64,000 bases of DNA from NCBI RefSeq assembly GCF_008370495.1, contig NZ_VTUX01000008.1, positions 62,001 through 126,000 of the forward strand, read 5' to 3'. Every line of letters begins with the position of its first letter. Position 1 is the stretch's first letter. Positions 56,084-64,000 of the stretch are shown here, piece by piece. The notes under the pieces were generated by a model. It did not search any database, had not been told where the DNA came from, and saw only the letters and a program-made list of their open reading frames with translations. The stretch is from Pseudohalioglobus sediminis (GTDB lineage Bacteria > Pseudomonadota > Gammaproteobacteria > Pseudomonadales > Halieaceae). Made by a program: the position numbers and the translations under genes.

Positions 56084-56397
56084 TGGAACTCGATTTCTCC
56101 CTGTGCCCGCATCTGCTCTACCACGAACGGGCGCAGCAGGCTGCCGTCACGCGTATTGCGCCAGTCGCCCGCGTCCGCGTCGTACTCGTAGTGGAAGCCG
56201 CCGGAGCGCGCCGCCAGCCACAGCTGGCGCACCGGGGGCTGACGGCTGAAGACCATGGTCGTGCCGTTCTCGAAGGTAACCGTCAGCACCCCGCCCCCGG
56301 CCTCGTAATCGAGGTCGGAGTCTACGTTGTCGAGCCCCACCTCCACGTCCTCGAAAGTGGCATTTACCAGTTCCCCAAATTCTGTTTCCGAAATCAC
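56074..56397 (-). CDS. cyaY: Iron donor protein CyaY (frataxin)
   Basis: A 107-residue frataxin homologue that regulates iron-sulfur cluster assembly. Acidic residues early on (EFGELVNATFEDVE) form the iron-binding ridge; VFSRQPPVRQLWLAARSGG and FHYEYD match the family. It starts with GTG. Its divergence from lptM-lysA-dapF is the usual gammaproteobacterial layout. Confidence 0.94.
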   Translation of the reverse strand: MISETEFGELVNATFEDVEVGLDNVDSDLDYEAGGGVLTVTFENGTTMVFSRQPPVRQLWLAARSGGFHYEYDADAGDWRNTRDGSLLRPFVVEQMRAQGEIEFQWP

Positions 56398-56463
56398 AAC
56401 ACCTTACCCGATGCAAAAGACGCTTCATGATACGACCTGCTCGCACCGCTTACTACCGGCAGG

Positions 56464-56469
56464 TATAAT
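56464..56469 (+). promoter_or_regulatory. -10 box for lptM-lysA
   Basis: A perfect TATAAT 27 bp before the lptM ATG. No clear -35 was found at the right distance. Confidence 0.4.
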
Positions 56470-56496
56470 CCCTGCTTTTGCACTTCGGGAGCACCC

Positions 56497-56655
56497 ATGC
56501 GCCACTTCACCATCCTGGCAATGCTGGCCCTGCTGGCTGGCTGCGGGCAAACCGGCCCGCTGTATATGCCGGGAGAGGCCCCGCCACCTGCGCCCTCGGA
56601 AGAGGAAGTGGAAGTGGAAACGACGACGGTATCCCCTGAAGACACTGCCCCCTAA
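56497..56655 (+). CDS. lptM: Small outer-membrane lipoprotein LptM (YifL)
   Basis: A 52-residue lipoprotein: signal peptide and lipobox LLAGCGQ, then GPLYMP, the conserved LptM core, and an acidic/Pro-rich tail. LptM assists maturation of LptD in E. coli. It lies between cyaY and lysA exactly as in other gammaproteobacteria. The stop is TAA at 56653-56655. Confidence 0.9.
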   Translation: MRHFTILAMLALLAGCGQTGPLYMPGEAPPPAPSEEEVEVETTTVSPEDTAP

Positions 56656-56674
56656 CCGGGCCGAGAGACACACC

Positions 56675-57931
56675 ATGGACTATTTCCCCTACCGGGACGG
56701 AGAGCTGCACGCCGAGGACGCGGCGCTCAGCAACATAGCAGAGCAATTTGGCACACCCTGCTACGTCTACTCCCGCGCGGCGCTGGAGAATGCGTTTCGC
56801 CAGTACCAGGAAGCGCTGTCAGGCTGCGACCACCTGATCTGCTACGCGGTCAAGGCCAACTCCAACCTGGCGGTGCTGGACACGCTGGCAAGGCTGGGCG
56901 CCGGGTTTGATATCGTCTCCGCCGGCGAACTGGAGCGCGTGATCGCAGCGGGCGGCGAACCGTCCCGGGTGGTGTTTTCCGGGGTGGCGAAAAAGCGTGA
57001 GGAAATGGCGCTGGCGCTGGAACTGGGTATCGCCTGCTTCAATGTGGAGTCCGCCGCAGAGCTGGAAGTGCTGGCCGACGTGGCCGGCGCAATGGGCCTG
57101 TGCGCCAGGATCTCCGTGCGCGTGAACCCGGATGTCGACGCCCAGACTCACCCCTATATCTCTACCGGCCTGCGCGAAAACAAGTTCGGTGTCACCACCG
57201 ACGAGGCCCTGCGCGTTTATCGGCGGGCAGCGGAGCTGGACAGCATCGAGGTGGTCGGTGTCGATTGCCATATTGGCTCACAACTGACCCAGATCAGCCC
57301 CTTTATCGATGCGCTCAAGAGACTGCTGGAGCTGGTGGACGAACTCGAGGCAGAGGGCATCACGCTGCGCCATCTCGACCTGGGGGGCGGCCTCGGTGTG
57401 TGTTATCGCGACGAGCAACCACCCTCTATTGGCGACTACATCGCAGCGGTGCGCGCCACGCTTGGCGAGCGCAAGGTGAAACTGGTGTTTGAGCCAGGCC
57501 GCTCCATCGCCGCCAATGCCGGCATCCTGCTGACCCGGGTGGAATACCTGAAAACCACCCCCGACCACCATTTCGCGCTGATCGATGCCGCCATGAATGA
57601 CATGATCCGGCCGGCGCTCTACGAGGCCTGGCTGGATATTCGGCAGGTCAACGCGGATGCTGACGGGCATCGCGCGCGCTGGGATATCGTCGGGCCGGTA
57701 TGTGAAACCGGGGATTTCCTCGGCAAGGATCGCGACCTGGCCCTGCGCCAGGGAGACCTGCTGGCGGTGTCGGGCGCTGGCGCCTATGGCTTTACCATGA
57801 GCTCGAACTACAATAGCCGGCCCCGGGCCGCGGAAGTCATGGTTGAGGGTGAGCATGTGCACCTGGTGCGTGAACGCGAGAGCTTCGCGGACATTATTCG
57901 CGGCGAGCACCGGCTGCCGCCGGGCAACTGA
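56675..57931 (+). CDS. lysA: Diaminopimelate decarboxylase LysA
   Basis: Last step of lysine synthesis. The 418-residue PLP enzyme has the cofactor Lys in [21 protein letters not shown], the GGGLGVCY phosphate loop, and [10 protein letters not shown] plus [19 protein letters not shown] at the C-terminus. ATG at 56675 follows GAGAG. It is 19 bp after lptM and 26 bp before dapF, so one operon is likely. Confidence 0.97.
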   Translation: MDYFPYRDGELHAEDAALSNIAEQFGTPCYVYSRAALENAFRQYQEALSGCDHLICYAVKANSNLAVLDTLARLGAGFDIVSAGELERVIAAGGEPSRVVFSGVAKKREEMALALELGIACFNVESAAELEVLADVAGAMGLCARISVRVNPDVDAQTHPYISTGLRENKFGVTTDEALRVYRRAAELDSIEVVGVDCHIGSQLTQISPFIDALKRLLELVDELEAEGITLRHLDLGGGLGVCYRDEQPPSIGDYIAAVRATLGERKVKLVFEPGRSIAANAGILLTRVEYLKTTPDHHFALIDAAMNDMIRPALYEAWLDIRQVNADADGHRARWDIVGPVCETGDFLGKDRDLALRQGDLLAVSGAGAYGFTMSSNYNSRPRAAEVMVEGEHVHLVRERESFADIIRGEHRLPPGN

Positions 57932-57957
57932 GCGCCAGGCGCAGGCAGGCTGTAGAT

Positions 57958-58788
57958 ATGCTACTCAAATTCACCAAGATGCACGGTGCCGGCAATGACT
58001 TCGTGGTCATAGACCTGATCAGCCAGCGTGCCCGGCTGCGCTCGCGGGATATACGCAAGCTCGCCGACCGGCATTTCGGCGTGGGTTGCGACCAGGTATT
58101 GCTGGTGGAGCCCCCCGGCAGCCCGGAGGTCGACTTTCGCTACCGGATTTTCAACGCCGATGGTGGCGAGGTGGAGCAATGCGGCAACGGCGCGCGCTGC
58201 TTCGCCCGCTTCGTTCGCGACAAGAAACTTACCGCCAAGCGGGATATTTCCGTGGAGACGGCGGCCGGGATAATCGTACTGCACGTGCGCGAAAACAATC
58301 AGGTCGAAGTCAATATGGGCGAGCCTGTGTTCGCTCCCGAGCAAGTGCCTTTCGAGGCGCCGCAACAGGCAGACTGTTACGCCGTGGATGTGGCCGGAAC
58401 CGAGCTGGAACTGGGCGTGCTGTCCATGGGCAATCCTCATGCGGTGCACCGGGTTGCCGACACCGCAGCACTGGATCTCGACCACATCGGACGCCAGCTG
58501 GAGAGCCACCCGCGCTTTCCGCAACGCGTCAACGCCGGGTTTATGCAGGTGGTGACAGCAAACGAAATCAATCTGCGCGTCTATGAGCGCGGCGTCGGCG
58601 AAACACTGGCCTGCGGCACCGGCGCCTGCGCGGCCGTGGTTTACGGCCTCCTGCGCGGCTGGCTGAGCGATACCGTGACAGTTAATCTTCCGGGCGGTAA
58701 GCTGTCCATATCCTGGGCCGGCAGTGGCCAGCCAGTGATAATGACCGGCCCGACCGCAACGGTTTTCGAGGGCACCATCAGGATCTGA
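57958..58788 (+). CDS. dapF: Diaminopimelate epimerase DapF
   Basis: Makes meso-diaminopimelate for cell wall and lysine. The 276-residue protein has [13 protein letters not shown], the two catalytic Cys in EQCGNGARC and LACGTGACA, and MGNPHAVH. It is part of the lysA-xerC run. Confidence 0.97.
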   Translation: MLLKFTKMHGAGNDFVVIDLISQRARLRSRDIRKLADRHFGVGCDQVLLVEPPGSPEVDFRYRIFNADGGEVEQCGNGARCFARFVRDKKLTAKRDISVETAAGIIVLHVRENNQVEVNMGEPVFAPEQVPFEAPQQADCYAVDVAGTELELGVLSMGNPHAVHRVADTAALDLDHIGRQLESHPRFPQRVNAGFMQVVTANEINLRVYERGVGETLACGTGACAAVVYGLLRGWLSDTVTVNLPGGKLSISWAGSGQPVIMTGPTATVFEGTIRI

Positions 58789-58830
58789 GGCAGACACCGG
58801 GGCAGCCTCTTCGACCAGGGGAACACAATA

Positions 58831-59523
58831 ATGGCAGCAGGGAAAGAACAGGCGGCAACCGTGTCGCAAGGCAGTGACTTGACTGAGGAACAGGTAAAAC
58901 AGTACCTGAGCGAGAACGGCGATTTCCTGCAACGGAACCCGGATATGCTTGATCACCTGCACATATCCCATGCGTCCGGCAGCGCCGTCTCACTGGTAGA
59001 GAAACAGGTCAGCATTCTGCGTGAGCGCAATATAGACATGCGCCACAGGCTCAAGGCCCTGACGACCAACGCCCGTGAAAACGACAAGCTCTACGACCAG
59101 ACCCGCAAACTGGTGCTATCCCTGCTCGATGCCGGCTCCCTGGACGAGCTGTATGAGGCGTTCATGCAGGCCATGTCCACCGACTTCAAGGTGGATTACG
59201 CCAGCATGATCCTGTTCGGGGAGCCCGGCGCAGAAAGCGCCTGCCGCATTGAGGATCCCACTGCGGCCCGGGAACAGATAGGCGCGCTACTCAAGGGCCG
59301 CAAACCGGTTTGCGGAGTGCTGCGCAAGGAAGAGCTCGCCTACCTGTTCCCGGATGCCGGGGAAGTGGGATCGGCCGCGCTGATGCCCATCACCAACGGC
59401 GAGGAACAGGGACTTATTGCCGTCGGCAGCGCTGATGCCAATCGCTACACCACCAATATGGGCACCCTGTTCCTCACGCACATTGCCGACGTCATCCAGC
59501 GGCTGCTGCCGCGGCTGCGCTGA
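58831..59523 (+). CDS. DUF484 family protein
   Basis: A 230-residue GAF-like protein with an N-terminal coiled coil. The start of the family is visible in VKQYLSENGDFLQRNPDML. It regularly sits between dapF and xerC in gammaproteobacteria (yigA position). Function unknown; a link to XerC activity has been proposed from context only. Confidence 0.88.
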   Translation: MAAGKEQAATVSQGSDLTEEQVKQYLSENGDFLQRNPDMLDHLHISHASGSAVSLVEKQVSILRERNIDMRHRLKALTTNARENDKLYDQTRKLVLSLLDAGSLDELYEAFMQAMSTDFKVDYASMILFGEPGAESACRIEDPTAAREQIGALLKGRKPVCGVLRKEELAYLFPDAGEVGSAALMPITNGEEQGLIAVGSADANRYTTNMGTLFLTHIADVIQRLLPRLR

Positions 59524-59527
59524 AACC

Positions 59528-60442
59528 ATGAGCGCCACGCTGGCGGAGTCCTGTGGGGAGTTCATCGACTACCTGAGGGACGTGCGCCAGCTGTCACAGC
59601 ACACGCTGAGCAACTACAGCCGCGATCTCGATTCACTGCAGCGTTTCAGCGCCAGCCAGGGGATCAGGAGCGCCCTGGATCTCGACGAATCGCACATCCG
59701 GGCGTGGGTCAGCCAGTTGCACCGGCGCGGCCTGGCCGGCAGCAGTATCCAGCGCAGCCTGTCGGCGGCGCGCTCTTTTTTCAACTACCTGGGGCGCATG
59801 AATGGCCACCCGCGCAACCCGGCTGCCAGCGTGCAGGCGCCACGCCGCCCACGGCGGCTGCCGAAAACACTGGACGCAGACCAGGTGGACAGTTACCTGA
59901 CCTTCCAGGATGAAGGCCCCACCGCGCTCCGTGACCGGGCCATCGCTGAACTGTTCTATTCCTCAGGCCTGCGCCTGGCTGAACTGGCGGCGATCAACAT
60001 GGATGATCTGGACCGGCACTCGGGGCTACTGACCGTCACCGGCAAGGGCAACAAGACCCGCACACTACCCGTTGGCAAGGCTGCGCTGGCAGCCATAGAA
60101 CAGTGGCTGCAGGTACGCCCTGAGCACACCGCCAGCGACGACGCGGACCGCGCGCTCTTCATCAGCAATCGCGGCCAGCGCATCAGCGCACGCAATATCC
60201 AGGCGCGCCTGAAACTGCAAGGCCGCAAGACCGGCATGCGCCAGGATGTGCATCCACACATGCTGCGCCACTCCTTCGCCAGCCACATGCTGGAATCATC
60301 CGGCGATCTGCGGGCGGTGCAGGAGTTACTGGGACATGCCAATATCTCCACCACACAGATATATACGCACCTGGATTTCCAGCACCTGGCAAAAGTCTAT
60401 GACGCCGCACACCCGCGCGCCAGGCGACGCAAAACGGATTAA
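59528..60442 (+). CDS. xerC: Tyrosine recombinase XerC
   Basis: Resolves chromosome dimers at dif with XerD. The 304-residue protein has an N-terminal SAM-like domain and the catalytic set: Arg in YSSGLRLAELA, Lys in GKGNKTR, HxxR in HMLRHSFASH, His in LLGHANISTTQIYTH, and the nucleophile Tyr in the last. ATG at 59528 follows DUF484 by 4 bp. Confidence 0.95.
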   Translation: MSATLAESCGEFIDYLRDVRQLSQHTLSNYSRDLDSLQRFSASQGIRSALDLDESHIRAWVSQLHRRGLAGSSIQRSLSAARSFFNYLGRMNGHPRNPAASVQAPRRPRRLPKTLDADQVDSYLTFQDEGPTALRDRAIAELFYSSGLRLAELAAINMDDLDRHSGLLTVTGKGNKTRTLPVGKAALAAIEQWLQVRPEHTASDDADRALFISNRGQRISARNIQARLKLQGRKTGMRQDVHPHMLRHSFASHMLESSGDLRAVQELLGHANISTTQIYTHLDFQHLAKVYDAAHPRARRRKTD

Positions 60443-60445
60443 GTG

Positions 60446-61529
<1,084 letters not shown>

Positions 61530-61532
61530 CTA

Positions 61533-61561
61533 ATAATAGGTGCTACGCTGGCAAGAGTAAA
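61533..61561 (-). promoter_or_regulatory. Candidate sigma70 promoter for the P-II gene
   Basis: On the minus strand, TTTACT (61561-61556) and TATTAT (61538-61533) are 17 bp apart, about 31 bp before the ATG. No sigma54 -24/-12 motif was found. Confidence 0.4.
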
Positions 61562-61593
61562 ATGGTTAGCGTACGCCCTGGATGACAGTACAA

Positions 61594-61613
61594 GGCCTCC
61601 GCAGACGGAGGCC
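61594..61613 (-). terminator. Hairpin after the IPTL-CTERM-like gene
   Basis: Perfect 8-bp stem GGCCTCCG/CGGAGGCC with a 4-base loop, 11 bp beyond the stop of the minus-strand gene. On that strand it is followed by TTGTAC, a weak T-run. Confidence 0.45.
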
Positions 61614-61624
61614 CTGCGCGATCG

Positions 61625-62194
61625 TCAGCGCTTGCCGGCACGTCCCGAACGCGCCAACAATCCGGTTGCACCCAGCAGCAGCGCCAGCATGCCCAGGCCA
61701 AAACCACCAAGTACAGGTATAGCGCGGGAATCACCCGGGACCGGCGGCGTCACCGGAGCGAGGATACTGCTGCAGGCGAGGTCTACGGTCTCCACATCGG
61801 CCGCAGAGCCATTGTTGCGCTCAAATTGCACTTCCAGCTGCGCCGTGGCGTTGATGCCCGGTGCGTTCGGGGCGCACTGGACGTTTACACTGCAGGTGTC
61901 AGCGGGAGAATTCGCGCTGAAGGCCGTGCCCACGCACAGTTGGCTGGCGGAAAAAAAGCCAGCGCTGTCGTTGAGAATCGCCACCGAGGTGACGCTGCCA
62001 TTATTGGCGTTGCCATCGAGGTCACCCGAGCCATTGAAGGTGATACCGATCACCGCGCTCTGTGAAGCCGGGCTGCCAACAGCCACACTGGCAAACGCCA
62101 GATTATCCGGATTCAGATCCAGGTTGATCTCGGCCGCAGCACCGGCAGAAAATAATCCCATTGCAGCAAAAGCCAGTATTCTTACATGTTTCAT
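61625..62194 (-). CDS. Exported ASH-like protein with IPTL-CTERM-type sorting tail
   Basis: A 189-residue protein: signal peptide (MKHVRILAFAAMGLFSAGAAA), a beta-sandwich of ASPM/SPD-2/Hydin type (LAFASVAVGSPASQSAVI, ending with NVQCAPNAPGINATAQLEV), and a C-terminal tail PPVPGDSRAIPVLGGFGLG followed by a hydrophobic helix and basic RSGRAGKR. The tail resembles IPTLxxWG-CTERM/exosortase signals, though Gly-Phe-Gly replaces the usual Trp-Gly. Start 62194 has GGA about 9 bp upstream. Role unknown, probably at the cell surface. Confidence 0.68.
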   Translation of the reverse strand: MKHVRILAFAAMGLFSAGAAAEINLDLNPDNLAFASVAVGSPASQSAVIGITFNGSGDLDGNANNGSVTSVAILNDSAGFFSASQLCVGTAFSANSPADTCSVNVQCAPNAPGINATAQLEVQFERNNGSAADVETVDLACSSILAPVTPPVPGDSRAIPVLGGFGLGMLALLLGATGLLARSGRAGKR

Positions 62195-62480
62195 CGGTAT
62201 TCCATCCCCAGAATGCAGGCCGTCAGGCCAGTTAACACAGTACAAATTGTTGCTTCTATTAGTACTTTATAATGTGTAAATATTGATTGAAAGGCCGAAA
62301 ACAATCAATATGCACTTTGCCACAAAAGCCGATTCCAGGCGGGCGCCAGGGGCCACTACGTGACCGTGCCTGGCGCCACAGCAGGGCACATTTTCCAGAA
62401 GCTGTATCGGAAGAAACAACAGCGGAACACGAGACGCGGTGACGCAGTCCTGACATTTCCGGGATAACGGGCGAACTACC

Positions 62481-64000
62481 ATGAATTACAGCAGCCTGGC
62501 GCTAGCCCTTTTCCTGCCCTGGCTGGTGGGATGGTTGACGCTGACGCTACTGTCGCAGCGCTCGGCAGCACACAACCAGGTCGCGTCCAACCTCGGTTTT
62601 GCACTGCCGGTGGGCACAGCACTGCTCTACCTGCTGCTGCGGCTGCAGCACCTTGTTCGCGGCGAGATACAGCTTACTGCCAGCCTGCTGGCGCTGGCAT
62701 GCCTCGCCCTGGCACTCGCCACTACAGCAGTTACCCGTCACCGCAGGCTCCCGGAGCTGCGCCCAGTGGCGGTGACAACCGCACCCCGCCAAACCCTGTG
62801 GCTGGCGCTGATCCTGCTGCTGCTCATCGGTCACCTTACCCTGGTCACGGTGGAAATCCTGTATCGACCGGTATACCCCTGGGACGCCTGGCTGAACTGG
62901 ATGTATCGCGCCAAGGCCTGGTTTTACACTGCCGCCTTCCTGCCAATGGACTCTCCACTGGACTGGAAAGCAGGCAACAGCAGCGCACTCTACAATGTCG
63001 CTGGCAGTCACTATCCAGAGTTTGTGCCGGGCCTGGCGCTGTGGACGGCGCTGGCCCTGGGCCAATGGAGCGACACCCTGGTGAATCTGCCAACTCTGGT
63101 ATGCGGCGTTGCCCTGGCGCTCGCACTGTACGGCGAGTGTCGCCGCGCCGGCACCTCCGCGGTACTGGCTTTGCTCGCCGCTACATCGCTTATTTCCTTA
63201 CCGCTGCTTGGGTCACACCTGGCACTGGCCGGCCAGGCCGACATCTGGATGGCCGCATTTACCGGGCTGGGCTTTATCAAGCTGATTGCGGGATTGCGCG
63301 CCGGGCATACCGGGCCGATCGCCATGGGTTTGCTGCTGATACTGTTCAGCGCGCTGGTAAAGCTGGAGGGACTGGCCTGGTTTTGCGTTGCGCTGTTAAC
63401 CCTCGCCCTGGCGCGATACCCCCGGCTCGCGTCAGCCGCGCTGCTGCTGGCAGCTATCGTGGCCGGTATTGCAGTGGCCGCAGGCGGCCTGTACGCCGAG
63501 TTGCCACTGCTTGGAGGCATCGGCCTCAAGGACGACAGGGTATTCGTGCCCCTGCTCGGCGACTTCGCCGTGCAGGGCGGATACCTGCTGGACGACTACT
63601 GGAGCAACTTTGTGGCGGGCAGCTCCTGGCACCTGCTGTGGCCCCTCCTGCTGCTTTCCGCGCTGGGGGCTATCCGCCTGCGCGGCAGCCCGCTGCGCCG
63701 CGTGGTCCCGGCATTCCTGGCAGCATTCACGCTGGCCCAGGTGCTGATTTTCGGCTTTACCGAACAGGGCCAGTGGGCTGAACACTGGACCGCCATAAAC
63801 CGGCTGCCTCTCCACTTCGCACCGGCCCTGGTGTTCTGCATCGCGCTGGTGGCTCATGAATACATGGCACAGCAGCGCGCCCCGGGGAAAAGGGAGATAG
63901 CGGTGCCGTTGTTGGGCGGATTGGCACTGACAGCCCTTATCTGTGCAGTGACACTGCTGCGCAGTGCAGGCGGCGAGGAACAAGCGGCACTGCGCTTTGA
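62481..64000 (+). CDS. Polytopic membrane protein, GT-C glycosyltransferase-like (partial)
   Basis: Open from ATG at 62481 to the right edge, over 506 codons, with at least ten hydrophobic helices. A conserved-looking extracytoplasmic segment ILYRPVYPWDAWLNWMYRAK with acidic residues, followed by SHYPEFVPGLALW, recalls GT-C enzymes that use polyprenyl-phosphate sugars. This is inference, since no defining motif is certain. The C-terminus is outside the window. There is no obvious ribosome-binding site. The 286-bp gap to its left is AT-rich with no gene seen. Confidence 0.6.
   Translation, partial: MNYSSLALALFLPWLVGWLTLTLLSQRSAAHNQVASNLGFALPVGTALLYLLLRLQHLVRGEIQLTASLLALACLALALATTAVTRHRRLPELRPVAVTTAPRQTLWLALILLLLIGHLTLVTVEILYRPVYPWDAWLNWMYRAKAWFYTAAFLPMDSPLDWKAGNSSALYNVAGSHYPEFVPGLALWTALALGQWSDTLVNLPTLVCGVALALALYGECRRAGTSAVLALLAATSLISLPLLGSHLALAGQADIWMAAFTGLGFIKLIAGLRAGHTGPIAMGLLLILFSALVKLEGLAWFCVALLTLALARYPRLASAALLLAAIVAGIAVAAGGLYAELPLLGGIGLKDDRVFVPLLGDFAVQGGYLLDDYWSNFVAGSSWHLLWPLLLLSALGAIRLRGSPLRRVVPAFLAAFTLAQVLIFGFTEQGQWAEHWTAINRLPLHFAPALVFCIALVAHEYMAQQRAPGKREIAVPLLGGLALTALICAVTLLRSAGGEEQAALRF

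Noticed and set aside
62531-63781. A 416-codon plus-strand open frame
   Set aside because: It is an out-of-frame shadow rich in Pro, Gly and Arg. The overlapping frame from 62481 gives a clear polytopic membrane protein.

Overview
The window is GC-rich, densely coded DNA from a free-living gammaproteobacterium. The gene orders argH/algZ-algR-hemC-hemD-hemX-hemY and cyaY/lptM-lysA-dapF-DUF484-xerC-yigB are typical of Pseudomonas-like and marine Cellvibrionales genomes. Steroid-catabolism type oxygenases (KshA- and HsaA-like), acetoacetyl-CoA synthetase and periplasmic quinoproteins suggest a marine aerobic heterotroph, perhaps a Halieaceae/OM60-NOR5 type. That placement is inference. No rRNA, tRNA, CRISPR array, transposase gene or phage gene was seen.

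Layout. 1-5.3 kb: glycogen/alpha-glucan genes (glgB divergent from glgC, a GH57 enzyme, malQ). 5.4-11 kb: three exported redox proteins in tandem (cytochrome c/beta-propeller fusion, PQQ dehydrogenase, cytochrome c/PQQ-type dehydrogenase). 11-16.9 kb: MscS channel, TAG-like glycosylase, HsaA-like and KshA-like oxygenases, ctaA. 17-21.2 kb: thiolase, acetoacetyl-CoA synthetase and a divergent LysR regulator. 21.2-43.3 kb: housekeeping genes (uup, aminotransferase, pepD, cmoAB, an Omp85-type barrel, gshA, acpH, dsbB, rsd, fkpA-like, yheS, sulfotransferase, elbB, a TVP38-flavoprotein fusion, trxA, ppk2). 43.6-54.7 kb: rho, ubiD, hemYXDC, algR, algZ, argH. 55-64 kb: DUF3187 protein, cyaY, lptM, lysA, dapF, DUF484, xerC, yigB, P-II, an IPTL-CTERM-like exported protein, and a truncated polytopic membrane protein.

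The most unusual content is in three intergenic regions (about 23.2-23.6, 44.9-45.6 and 54.7-55.05 kb). Five elements of roughly 100-120 bp share one plan. Copy-specific, nearly perfect inverted arms enclose a conserved interior that folds into two small hairpins whose loops are NGGA. Arms and hairpin stems vary between copies but stay complementary. One copy sits at the end of a 114-bp tandem triplicate. The GGA loops resemble CsrA/RsmA binding sites, so the family could be a set of structured decoy RNAs, or a non-autonomous mobile family. A separate 190-bp imperfect palindrome is also present. FNR-type boxes lie upstream of both steroid-type oxygenase genes, with weaker ones at glgB/glgC and ppk2.
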